Shown: positions 14,902 through 21,922, counted from the first letter of the stretch. The stretch is 32,699 nucleotides of DNA from Candidatus Bathyarchaeota archaeon (GCA_005881615.1 VBBR01000136.1:1-32699), one strand, 5' to 3'. Numbers and translations: made by a program. The notes: a model not told the origin generated them from the letters alone.

Positions 14902-16182
14902 TTGTCATTAGAAGGATTCGAAGTCGCAGTCGTCGGAGCAGGTCCGGCTGGAAGCGCAGCCGCTTTCACGCTCGCTCGAGAAGGGGTCCAAGTTCTGCTC
15001 GTTGAACGTGGAACGTTTCCCGGTTCGAAGAACGTCTTTGGTGGACGAATTTACAGTTACGCCCTAAGACGCCTCCTTGGAGACCGATGGAAAGACGCGC
15101 CCGTTGAACGCTTTGTGAGAAAAGAGGGAATCACCTTCATGACGGCTGACAGCTCGTTTAGCGTCGAATACGAATCGAAAGATCCGACGGGAAGCTTCAC
15201 TTCTATCCGAGCCAAGTTTGACAAGTGGCTGGCAGAGCAGGCAGAGAAAGCAGGAGCCTCGCTGATTACAGATTCAAGAGTAGACGACCTAGTGATCGAG
15301 GGTGGACGAGTAAAGGGAATAATCGCGGGTCAGGACACAATTCCAACTGATGCTGTAATCGCGTGCGATGGAACCACGACGAGCCTCGCCCGAAAGGCGG
15401 GACTCGCGACGATGTTAGAGCCTCAAGAGGTGTCGATGGGAATGAAAGATGTTGTTGAACTTCCAGCCGACACGATTGAGGATCGCCTTGGGCTTGAGCC
15501 CGGAGAGGGTGCTGCCCACGTTTTTGTTGGTGACTGCTCCGGCGGACTTCGAGGAGGAGGCTTCCTCTACACGAACAAAGACAGCCTGGCTCTGGGAATG
15601 GTTGTCGGGGCTGATGATACTTCAACTAAAGCAGTTCCGTCCCACACACTGATGGATAAACTGCGAAACCACCGCAAAGTCCGACGGCTCATAAGAGATG
15701 GAAAGACGATCGAGTACGATGCTCATATGATCCCGGAAGCTGGGCCTAAGATGTTGACGAGACCCTACACAGGAGGCATGCTGGTAGCAGGAGACGCAGC
15801 TGGACACCTACTCAATAATGGTTACACCTTCAGAGGCGTGGACATGGCAATTGTCTCCGGCATTGCCGCAGCCCAAACAATTCTCGAAGCCCGCAAAAGA
15901 AAAGACTACTCGACTCAATCACTCCAAACCTACGAGCGAAAGCTGAGAGAGGAGCCGGCCCTCAAAGACATGTACACTTTCAGCAAAGTCCCAAGATACT
16001 TACGCAACAACAGGCTCTACAATGTCTACCCTGAGCTAGTTTGCAACGCTGCAGAAGCAGTCTATCGCGTTGATGGAAACGGAAAGCGGAAAATCTACAA
16101 GGAGCTTAGGGCGCAGACGAAAGGTAAGGTCTCGACGATCAGCTTGATACGAGACCTTCTTGCCGGAGCGAGGACATTCTAG
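14902..16182 (+). CDS. fixC: FixC, electron transfer flavoprotein-quinone oxidoreductase
   Basis: A 426-residue FAD-dependent oxidoreductase of the FixC/ETF-QO group, starting at TTG. The N-terminal Rossmann motif AVVGAGPAGSAAAFTLAREG (9-28) binds FAD; a central membrane-facing quinone-binding region and the second FAD contact VAGDAAGHLLNNGYTF (about 293-308) are typical. In FixABCX the FixAB flavoprotein splits electrons from NADH, sending one to FixCX and quinone and one to ferredoxin or flavodoxin. fixX follows after 2 bases, so the two are co-transcribed. The FixC length is normal and no inactivating change is seen. Confidence 0.93.
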   Translation: MSLEGFEVAVVGAGPAGSAAAFTLAREGVQVLLVERGTFPGSKNVFGGRIYSYALRRLLGDRWKDAPVERFVRKEGITFMTADSSFSVEYESKDPTGSFTSIRAKFDKWLAEQAEKAGASLITDSRVDDLVIEGGRVKGIIAGQDTIPTDAVIACDGTTTSLARKAGLATMLEPQEVSMGMKDVVELPADTIEDRLGLEPGEGAAHVFVGDCSGGLRGGGFLYTNKDSLALGMVVGADDTSTKAVPSHTLMDKLRNHRKVRRLIRDGKTIEYDAHMIPEAGPKMLTRPYTGGMLVAGDAAGHLLNNGYTFRGVDMAIVSGIAAAQTILEARKRKDYSTQSLQTYERKLREEPALKDMYTFSKVPRYLRNNRLYNVYPELVCNAAEAVYRVDGNGKRKIYKELRAQTKGKVSTISLIRDLLAGARTF

Positions 16183-16184
16183 AA

Positions 16185-16481
16185 ATGTCCGCAAAACAAG
16201 AGGAGATGAGTCTCGACAAACGGTTGGCCCTAGTTAGCTTCAGCAGAGACCCCGAACCGTTCATCGTAGTAGACACTAAACTCTGCCAAGAATGTGAAAA
16301 GAAGCCATGTCTCTATATTTGCCCAGCTGAAGTCTACTCTTGGCAGGACCAGCTGACTTACAATACGGAAGGCTGCATGGAAACGGGCGCCTGTCTGATC
16401 GTTTGCCACAAGATTGGAGCCAAGGCCATAAGCTGGAAGTATCCCTCCGGTGGGAAGGGAGTAAGTTTCAAGCTAGGCTGA
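16185..16481 (+). CDS. fixX: FixX, ferredoxin-like partner of FixC
   Basis: A 98-residue iron-sulfur protein, ATG 2 bases after fixC. The first cysteine group CQECEKKPCLYICPAE (34-49) and the ending WKYPSGGKGVSFKLG are typical of FixX. The second group reads GCMETGACLIVC, where the usual GCLECGTC has a threonine (ACG codon) instead of the middle cysteine. In ETF-QO and FixX that cysteine is a 4Fe-4S ligand, so one cluster may be three-cysteine ligated, altered or lost. The protein should carry electrons from FixAB to FixC and quinone at the membrane. Confidence 0.93.
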   Translation: MSAKQEEMSLDKRLALVSFSRDPEPFIVVDTKLCQECEKKPCLYICPAEVYSWQDQLTYNTEGCMETGACLIVCHKIGAKAISWKYPSGGKGVSFKLG

Positions 16482-16492
16482 GCTTGGAAACC

Positions 16493-16501
16493 CTCTTAAC
16501 C
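16493..16501 (+). promoter_or_regulatory. Possible TATA box for the 16536 gene
   Basis: CTCTTAACC about 38 bases before the ATG at 16536. It overlaps the end of the fixX intergenic gap, so the small gene may also be read from its own promoter. Confidence 0.3.
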
Positions 16502-16535
16502 AGCAACCTATTGCCTTCGCAGTTAGGAGACAGGA

Positions 16536-16904
16536 ATGAGCAGCCAAATGGTCGAGATCGCCCACGAACCGCTTAAGCGGATCGTCATCCGGGAACTTGT
16601 CAAATACGACAACCCCCAACAACTCGTGAATGCTTTATCGTTCATCATGAAGATGGGACAACCCGTGCTACTGACATGGGCAGATAGCATGGTGTTTGTA
16701 TCACAGCCAATCCCGCCATCCGACATGCCGGAGGAATATGCCCGTGGGGAGCTCTACATCGCATCCATAAGCTACGCGCCGATGGCAGAATTTGTCCACA
16801 ATGTGAAGGCAGGAAATGTTGAGATGCCTGTGATCGACGTTTCTAGGAGCCCGCTTAGCCAGGAACTTGCAAGATTCCTAAAATCGAAGCTCGACGACGT
16901 CTAA
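16536..16904 (+). CDS. Uncharacterised protein of the fix cluster
   Basis: A 122-residue soluble protein starting at ATG, 54 bases after fixX and ending 9 bases before the convergent fixB. No motif of a known family is recognised. It has no cysteine, no signal peptide and no membrane helix; the pattern of alternating strands and helices (LKRIVIRELVKY, PVLLTWADSMVFV, LYIASISYAP) suggests a compact alpha/beta domain. Its position between the two fix halves suggests an accessory role for the electron-bifurcating complex, by context only. Confidence 0.72.
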   Translation: MSSQMVEIAHEPLKRIVIRELVKYDNPQQLVNALSFIMKMGQPVLLTWADSMVFVSQPIPPSDMPEEYARGELYIASISYAPMAEFVHNVKAGNVEMPVIDVSRSPLSQELARFLKSKLDDV

Positions 16905-16913
16905 CAAACCAGT

Positions 16914-17246
16914 TCAGTTTTTTCCGTAATACTTCTTCATCTCTTGAGTAAGAGCCGGGACGACCTCGAAAACATCCCCGACGATTCCGTAATCCGCGAA
17001 CCCGAAAATCGGCGCCTCAGGGTCCTTGTTAATCGCGACTATCACTTTCGAGTTTATCATGCCTACTCTGTGTTGAATGGCTCCAGAGATGCCGCATGCG
17101 ATGTAGAGTGTCGGGGAGACGGTTCTTCCTGTCTGTCCAACCTGGTCCGAGTGCGGCCTCCAACCGGCGTCGACAGATGCTCTTGAGGCTCCGACCACTC
17201 CGCCCATGACGTTAGCGAGTTCCTCGAGAATCTCGTAGTTCTCAGG
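16914..17246 (-). CDS. fixB: FixB/EtfA C-terminal part, downstream of an in-frame TGA
   Basis: The C-terminal FAD domain of the electron transfer flavoprotein alpha subunit. It continues in the same frame from the TGA at 17247-17249: [20 protein letters not shown], then [27 protein letters not shown] and [21 protein letters not shown], all of which are family-conserved. A separate start is possible at the ATG in VMGG (17207), but that would omit the first FAD-contacting strand. It should only work as part of one protein with the upstream half. See the entry at 17247-17897. Confidence 0.85.
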   Translation of the reverse strand, partial: PENYEILEELANVMGGVVGASRASVDAGWRPHSDQVGQTGRTVSPTLYIACGISGAIQHRVGMINSKVIVAINKDPEAPIFGFADYGIVGDVFEVVPALTQEMKKYYGKN

Positions 17247-17897
17247 TCATCCCATCCCTCTTCCCCCAGAAACGATGACTCCCGCCTCGGTGAGGTCTTG
17301 TTTTTTTGCTCCGTGGGTGACGAACTCCTTCATTGTCATTTTGGTGGTTGGCTTCTCGAACGAGAGATGTTCGATCGACGGGCTGATTCCAGGAACTTTC
17401 TCCTTGGCGGTGAAGACGTTTGGGCGAAGGGTTGCAACCTTGGGAATTCCCTTCATTTTGATCTTAAGCAACACCTTGCCGGCATAGGCAGGGCGCGTTG
17501 CAACCAAATCATCGTCTCTGATTTCCAGCTCAGTGCACTCGGTCGCGACATCTGTGTTCAGATGGATTGCGAGACGAGGGGCTAAGTCCTTGCCAGTCGA
17601 GGTGGCCGGTAGAAGAATGACGCATGGGTTAATCTTCTTCGCCAAGTCGAGGGCAATCTGTCGATAGAAGTCCGGTTGGAAGAGCTTCAACGACTCGTCG
17701 TCGGCGACCGAAACCCTGTCAGCGCCGAACTTGCCGAGAGAGCCTGCCTGGTCCTTTATTCTGTGACCTATAGAAAGCGCGTGAACCTCGGTCTTGGATA
17801 GGTCGGCCAGCCGTCTAGCTTCCGTTACCGCTTCGAATGCGGATTTTCGGAACTCGCTCCCTGAAGACTCCGCGAAAACTAGTATGGGACCTTGCAC
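17247..17897 (-). CDS. fixB: FixB/EtfA N-terminal part, ending at an in-frame TGA
   Basis: The N-terminal two-thirds of the FixB/ETF alpha subunit, starting at GTG 3 bases after fixA. It has the ETF alpha/beta domain (ILVFAESS, HALSIGHRI, VILLPATSTGKDLAPRLA) and runs into the FAD-domain signature VIVSGGRGMG. There the frame meets TGA, and the next codons continue the same protein without a shift ([11 protein letters not shown]). The expected residue is commonly glycine, and GGA to TGA is a single change. Full length across the stop is about 327 codons, normal for EtfA. It may be a recent nonsense mutation, a sequence error, or recoding; TGA is used as an ordinary stop by several neighbours here, so a changed code is unlikely. 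Confidence 0.85.
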   Translation of the reverse strand: MQGPILVFAESSGSEFRKSAFEAVTEARRLADLSKTEVHALSIGHRIKDQAGSLGKFGADRVSVADDESLKLFQPDFYRQIALDLAKKINPCVILLPATSTGKDLAPRLAIHLNTDVATECTELEIRDDDLVATRPAYAGKVLLKIKMKGIPKVATLRPNVFTAKEKVPGISPSIEHLSFEKPTTKMTMKEFVTHGAKKQDLTEAGVIVSGGRGMG

Positions 17898-17900
17898 TTG

Positions 17901-18650
17901 CTAGATCACTTTGGCTTCTTCGTGCAGAACTTTGACCAATATTGGAACAGCCTCTACGCCCCTCCCAAGAACCCTGCCCGGGGGTCGAGGCGGAGGATAT
18001 TGAACTGAGACAATTTCAAACGTGCCCGGAAACGGTTGAGGCTCTTTCACGAGAATGGGTTTCTTTCGAGCCGCAACCAATTCTCTAAGCGAGGCGTATC
18101 GAGGGACTGTCAAGTCTTTTTCGGCGGTGAACGCAGAAGGCAGTGTTGTCTCGACGACGATTGCTCCTCCTTCAACTTCTCGATGAGCGAGCGCCTTGCC
18201 ATCGGAAATCTCAAGTTTGACGACTTGAGTTACGCACGGGACTCCAAGAAGCTCAGCTACCATAGGCCCCACTTGTTGATTGTCGTCATCAACTCCCTTC
18301 TTGCCAAACAAGAGAACGTCGAATTCGAGCGATTTTAGTTCCGCAGCTATTGCCCGGGCAACAGCGCTTGGATCATCTGGAAAATTTTCGCTCCTAAGGT
18401 GAATAGCCCTGTCGGCGCCAAGCGCGAGAGCTTTCAGGATCACACTCGTTGACTTCTCCGGTCCGAGGGTGAGAACTGTGACTTCTCCGCCGTGTTTCTC
18501 CTTCAGCTGTACGCCTTGTTCTAGGGCATATTCCTCATAGGGGTTGATTACGAACTCTGCATCGTTTGTAAGAATCGACCTCCCGTCGGGCGCTAGCTTG
18601 ATGCGCGTTGCTGTATCAGGGACGCGTCGTACGCACACGACTACCTTCAG
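17901..18650 (-). CDS. fixA: FixA/EtfB, electron transfer flavoprotein beta subunit
   Basis: An ETF beta subunit of 249 residues if started at CTG 18650, or 245 from GTG 18638. The N-terminus KVVVCVRRVPDTATRIKL matches the family's first strand, which the GTG start would cut away. Between the in-frame TAA at 18654 and the GTG there is no ATG, GTG or TTG, only CTG, so CTG is chosen. NPYEEYALEQGVQLKE and VTVLTLGPE are characteristic; the adenine-nucleotide region VDDDNQQVGPMVAELLG is also present. It forms the bifurcating FixAB with the next gene. A TATA-like CCTTATTCTT at 18685-18693 fits a start near 18650. Confidence 0.92.
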   Translation of the reverse strand: MKVVVCVRRVPDTATRIKLAPDGRSILTNDAEFVINPYEEYALEQGVQLKEKHGGEVTVLTLGPEKSTSVILKALALGADRAIHLRSENFPDDPSAVARAIAAELKSLEFDVLLFGKKGVDDDNQQVGPMVAELLGVPCVTQVVKLEISDGKALAHREVEGGAIVVETTLPSAFTAEKDLTVPRYASLRELVAARKKPILVKEPQPFPGTFEIVSVQYPPPRPPGRVLGRGVEAVPILVKVLHEEAKVI

Positions 18651-18684
18651 TTCTTAGCCGCCTAGCCGGACACGGCTTGGGCCG

Positions 18685-18693
18685 AAGAATAAG
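18685..18693 (-). promoter_or_regulatory. TATA box for fixAB
   Basis: CTTATTCTT on the reverse strand, centred about 39 bases before the CTG at 18650 and 51 before the GTG at 18638. It fits the longer fixA with a leader of about a dozen bases. Confidence 0.35.
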
Positions 18694-18791
18694 GTTTCCT
18701 TGAACACACAGGGTTTTTGTACCAATCATGCAAACAGTCTCGTCAACTCATCGTCGGATGCCTCTCTGACTTATGATTAGGATTTTGGCTT

Positions 18792-19075
18792 TTGTCGTTT
18801 AATGTGTTGGCTGTTAAGTCGGTCTGGCAATACTACGTTTCATCTAACGATATTCTAGGCCTGCTGGGAGTGTTCAGGAGGATAGTTAACGAGTCTCTGC
18901 GGATAGGCATAGCCAACGATGCATCATCGCTGAGAAAGCTCTCACTCCTCTCCTACAACCAGCTCGCCCGTTAGAGGCGCAAGGCGGAGCAGTTGAAGCC
19001 GTGAAGGGGAACCCGACGCCTACGGCAATCCCCGGAGTCGATGCCCCGAAGCTAACTCAACCAAACAAGAGTTAA
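18792..19075 (+). pseudogene. tnpB (IS200/IS605 family) with internal deletion
   Basis: From TTG 18792 to TAG 18974 the frame encodes 60 residues resembling the N-terminus of archaeal TnpB proteins (LLGVFRRIVNESLRIGIAND, then SSLRKLSLLSYNQLAR). Directly after the stop, in another frame, 18974-19075 encodes the C-terminal tail EAQGGAVEAVKGNPTPTAIPG-VDAPKLTQPNKS-stop. A complete TnpB is roughly 400 residues, so some 300 residues including the RuvC-like and zinc-finger parts are missing, and the junction near 18970-18976 is out of frame. The tail matches the protein-like end of the repeats at 11298-11650 and 14451-14804, in opposite orientation, which ties the three together. TnpB is assigned from the pattern of residues, not from a search. 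Confidence 0.6.
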
Positions 19076-19089
19076 CAGAACCGTAAACA

Positions 19090-19097
19090 GTTAAAGC
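19090..19097 (+). promoter_or_regulatory. TATA box for tatA
   Basis: GTTAAAGC about 37 bases before the tatA ATG at 19130. It lies just beyond the end of the tnpB remnant. Confidence 0.35.
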
Positions 19098-19129
19098 TCG
19101 GGAGCGTAGACGCTTAAAGTGAGTTAAAC

Positions 19130-19414
19130 ATGGCTTTAACAGACCCGATCAACATCCTACTCGTACTGGGCGTTCTGGCAATCATACTGATCTGGGGCCC
19201 ACAGAAGATACCGGAGCTGGCAAGGTCTATCGGTAGAGCACGTAAGGAGTTTGACGACGCTTCTAAGGGACTGACGAACCCGACCGGATCTCTTCAGCAA
19301 GGGGTTTCTGCTTCTGACGCACTGGTAGATACCGCGCAAAAACTTGGGATCAGTACTCAAGGCAAGACGCGTCAAGAGATATCCGACGAGATCGTCGCAG
19401 CAAAGTCGAAATAG
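19130..19414 (+). CDS. tatA: Twin-arginine translocase subunit TatA
   Basis: A 94-residue TatA/B protein: a short N-terminus, one membrane helix (about residues 6-22), the hinge WGPQKIPELARSIGRARKEFDD with the amphipathic helix, and a polar C-terminal tail. TatA forms the pore that carries folded proteins across the cytoplasmic membrane when TatC recognises a twin-arginine signal. tatC lies 115 bases downstream. The glycine-proline hinge is intact. The C-terminal tail (TRQEISDEIV) has a sequence seen in other archaeal TatA proteins. Confidence 0.92.
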   Translation: MALTDPINILLVLGVLAIILIWGPQKIPELARSIGRARKEFDDASKGLTNPTGSLQQGVSASDALVDTAQKLGISTQGKTRQEISDEIVAAKSK

Positions 19415-19529
19415 CTGAACTGATTCATATCGGCAACTAGGCCTAAGCGTCGCTTGCGGTGGGGCCAGTCGAGTATGAGATATGATCTTGTAGAGTCCTA
19501 GTCAGGCCTGCAGAGGACATCAGGAGCTC

Positions 19530-20420
19530 TTGCCCGAGGACGAGTCACACGAAAGAGTTCAACCTCTTTGGGACCACATTGAAGAGCTTTCGAGACGAGC
19601 GAAAGTTTGGATTTACTCTTTTGTAATTTCGACGCTTCTATACCTCCTAATCCCAGCTGATCCTTCTTTTCTGCAAAACCCGTTTCAAGGCTACCATCCT
19701 ATTATCACAGCCATCCTCCTCGGAATCAAAACAAGGCTGTTACCTTCACAATACATTCTGGTTGGAGGAACTGTTACAGCGCCTCTGGAAATAATCCTGG
19801 TGGCGGCGGCCGTGTTCGGATTCGCCACGAGCGTCCCTGTGCTTGCGTACGAGATCTACAAATTCATAGATCCCGCTATCAAGCCCAACGAGAAGCAATC
19901 AGTCTATCCGTTCGTCGCAGCGTTCTCAATTCTCTTCTTCGTAGGCGGTGCGTTCGCGTTTTTTGTCCTTCTGCCCTTTGTATTCTTCTTCTCTCTTCCC
20001 TTCTTCACCGGTCTCGGAATATCCCCGTTCATCTACGCGGACCAATTCTACAACCTGATTTTCTTCGTCATCGTTGCCGCAGGTTTCGCCTTCACGATTC
20101 CCGTGTTCTTTGTCCTCCTCGTCAAATTACACGTTCTCGGGACGAAGATGCTTACAAAGAATCGAAAATATGTTTGGGCGGTAACCTTGATTCTAACTGC
20201 GATCGCTTCACCCGATGGCGGCCCTCTCGCGGACATTGCCTTGTTTGTTCCGATAATCATACTCCTCGAAGGCTCAATCTGGTATGCAAAGAGATACGAA
20301 AAGGACAGCGGCAAAGAGGAACCGAAGATCGTCATCACTCTAACGACATGCACCTTTTGTGGCGGAGACATGGATGCAGGGGGCGTGTTCTGTGGCCGCT
20401 GCGGAAGATCAAGGCTCTAA
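19530..20420 (+). CDS. tatC: Twin-arginine translocase subunit TatC with C-terminal zinc ribbon
   Basis: A 296-residue TatC starting at TTG. The N-terminal motif PLWDHIEELSRR (13-24) contains the conserved glutamates that bind the twin-arginine signal, and six membrane helices follow (about residues 27-45, 87-107, 126-155, 168-195, 214-232, 236-252). Family members end soon after the sixth helix near residue 250. This one has an extra tail with a zinc ribbon, CTFC at 274-277 and CGRC at 288-291. The tail would be on the cytoplasmic side. tatA is just upstream, and a Tat-signal gene lies 1.1 kb downstream. Confidence 0.93.
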   Translation: MPEDESHERVQPLWDHIEELSRRAKVWIYSFVISTLLYLLIPADPSFLQNPFQGYHPIITAILLGIKTRLLPSQYILVGGTVTAPLEIILVAAAVFGFATSVPVLAYEIYKFIDPAIKPNEKQSVYPFVAAFSILFFVGGAFAFFVLLPFVFFFSLPFFTGLGISPFIYADQFYNLIFFVIVAAGFAFTIPVFFVLLVKLHVLGTKMLTKNRKYVWAVTLILTAIASPDGGPLADIALFVPIIILLEGSIWYAKRYEKDSGKEEPKIVITLTTCTFCGGDMDAGGVFCGRCGRSRL

Positions 20421-20685
20421 CCCTAACTCCATCCTTTCACCGGAAAACTTCCAGATCGGTTAAAAAGAGGGTGATTCGAGTTTGGACTTAGATGATGAAT
20501 TTCCGCAAAACATGCGGACGGAGCGTTCTCAGCCGACGCAATGACGAACGACATCGGGCGGGCTGATAATTCAAGATTGTCCGCCCGAATCCTATTCTCA
20601 CCGAGTTTTCATTCAGACATAATCGTCCTATTTCATAGGAGGAGTTGTCATGACAGATGTCCGATCTCAATATCAAATTCGACGA

Positions 20686-20694
20686 AATATTATA
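20686..20694 (+). promoter_or_regulatory. TATA box before the winged-helix gene
   Basis: AATATTATA in a gap of about 317 bases with no convincing gene. It lies 44-52 bases before the GTG at 20738 and ends in a TAA that closes the short ATG frame starting at 20657. A strong Shine-Dalgarno sequence, AGGAGGAG, precedes it at 20637-20644. Confidence 0.35.
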
Positions 20695-20737
20695 ACGGGA
20701 CGAAAGAGACAGAATTCGAACGTACTCGCTCAACATC

Positions 20738-21178
20738 GTGTGGACGATTCGATTGATAACGCAAAAGTCGCAACTGCTTCCTCAACTCAGTCGACTATTT
20801 CACGACATTCCATTCCTGCTGGCGACAGCAAAGGAAGACCCCAAGGCATCGCTCCATGGTGAGAAGTACCTCAAACGACTCCTTTGGTACCTGTTCGCAG
20901 GAACGCGAGGAGGGCCTAGCAGGGCCGAGATCATTAGGGCTCTTCAAAATCGTCCTTGCAACGCCAATCAACTTGCGCAAGTTCTTCATGTTGATTACAA
21001 AACAATTCAACACCACGTTAGGGTTCTCGAAGAGAATGGCTTGATCGTGCCATCAGACAAGGGAACCTACGGCGCTGTTCTCTTTCTTACTCCCAAGATG
21101 GAGGAGGCACTTCCAATCCTTGACGAGATTTGGAGTAGAATTGGAAGAAGAAAGATAAGCGAACAAAAAACGGAGTAG
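20738..21178 (+). CDS. Winged helix-turn-helix transcriptional regulator
   Basis: A 146-residue protein from GTG 20738. The core LLWYLFAGTRGGPSRAEIIRAL (about 48-69), then NANQLAQVLHVDYKTIQHHV (75-94) and LEENGLI, is a winged helix of the ArsR-like type common in archaea, with the recognition helix at YKTIQHHVRVL. The N-terminal 40 residues are unlike the family and have no internal start codon. The gene is followed after 11 bases by a small membrane protein, a pairing often seen in archaea and suggestive of a membrane-linked regulator. The regulated genes are unknown. Confidence 0.82.
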   Translation: MWTIRLITQKSQLLPQLSRLFHDIPFLLATAKEDPKASLHGEKYLKRLLWYLFAGTRGGPSRAEIIRALQNRPCNANQLAQVLHVDYKTIQHHVRVLEENGLIVPSDKGTYGAVLFLTPKMEEALPILDEIWSRIGRRKISEQKTE

Positions 21179-21189
21179 AGTGACCGAGC

Positions 21190-21492
21190 TTGGGTTTTGC
21201 ATTGTGGGCTAGCGCGATAGTCGCTTTTGCAAACATCGCTATGACCCTCGCTTTGTTGGCAATTTACCTCGGGACATACAGAAAAGTCAAGTCTTCCTTC
21301 ACCATGGGTCTCGTTCTCTTCGGTAGCTTTTTCGTAGTTTTGAACCTGGCAATTCTCGTATTCTGGCTCTTTCTATTCGAAAATGTCAGTTCAGCGGGTA
21401 ACTTTGTGGATCAAGCGTCAACCTACATGCTCCTAGTGAATGTCGGGGAAGCCCTAGCTCTGGCTAATCTGCTTAGAGTTACCTGGAAATAG
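21190..21492 (+). CDS. Small membrane protein paired with the winged-helix regulator
   Basis: A 100-residue protein from TTG 21190, with three hydrophobic helices (about residues 3-25, 38-63 and 76-95) joined by short loops, one of them basic (YRKVKSS). No catalytic motif is seen. Adjacent winged-helix and small membrane protein genes are a common archaeal pair, and the membrane protein may act as a sensor or anchor for the regulator, which is inference. A hairpin follows at 21502-21532. Confidence 0.75.
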   Translation: MGFALWASAIVAFANIAMTLALLAIYLGTYRKVKSSFTMGLVLFGSFFVVLNLAILVFWLFLFENVSSAGNFVDQASTYMLLVNVGEALALANLLRVTWK

Positions 21493-21501
21493 AAGCATGA
21501 A

Positions 21502-21532
21502 ACCCGGTAGCCGGCTCTAGCTATCCCCGGGT
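21502..21532 (+). other. Stem-loop between the membrane protein and Tat-signal genes
   Basis: ACCCGGTAGC pairs with GCTA-TCC-CCGGGT: ten base pairs with a three-base bulge on the 3' side and an eight-base loop. It ends 3 bases before the ATG at 21536, so it may end the upstream transcript, stabilise its 3' end, or mask the start of the next gene. Confidence 0.4.
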
Positions 21533-21535
21533 AGA

Positions 21536-21919
21536 ATGTGGGCTAGATTCCGGGGAGATTTGGAAAAACCGTTAAGAATCAATCCAGGCCATGTCAGCCA
21601 GAAATCCTTGAAACAGAATAAGAATACTGACGAGAAAACTGAGTCCGAACGCGACTCAAACAACAAGATATCTCGAAGAGACTTCTTGAAATTCGGCGTG
21701 GGAGCGGCCGCGGTGGCGGCAGGCGGCACAGCCCTCATGGGTAAGATCCCCATTCCGGCAGAGCAGCCGAAAACGCCTGCGGTAAACGACAGCGCAGAGC
21801 CGATTGTTGCCTCTGTAAGTGGTGATCAACTAACAGTCATGAGTGGACAAGTTTCTGTTAAAGTGAAAGATGCAGGGTTGGCCGCGCAGATTGCGGACAA
21901 GCTAAGGGCAGGGAGCTAG
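21536..21919 (+). CDS. Small protein with Tat signal peptide
   Basis: A 127-residue protein starting at ATG. The signal SRRDFLKFGVGAAAVAAGG (about 46-64) has the twin-arginine motif S-R-R-D-F-L-K, a hydrophobic core and an alanine-rich end, placed behind a long polar extension (45 residues) that is unusual. A start closer to the signal is possible. The mature part (about 60 residues) has no catalytic motif and predicted strand-rich folds (VASVSGDQLTVMSGQVSVKV). The gene lies 3 bases before a DUF4331 protein with no signal of its own, and 1.1 kb after tatC. Confidence 0.82.
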   Translation: MWARFRGDLEKPLRINPGHVSQKSLKQNKNTDEKTESERDSNNKISRRDFLKFGVGAAAVAAGGTALMGKIPIPAEQPKTPAVNDSAEPIVASVSGDQLTVMSGQVSVKVKDAGLAAQIADKLRAGS

Positions 21920-21922
21920 ACG

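Noticed and set aside
16923-17249. Genetic code with TGA as an amino acid, based on fixB
   Set aside because: Several genes here end at TGA with the next gene overlapping it as ATGA, so TGA is a working stop.
20650-20862. A 70-residue forward frame with a good ribosome-binding site
   Set aside because: It overlaps the winged-helix gene in another frame and its composition is unlike a protein; the ribosome-binding site is noted separately.
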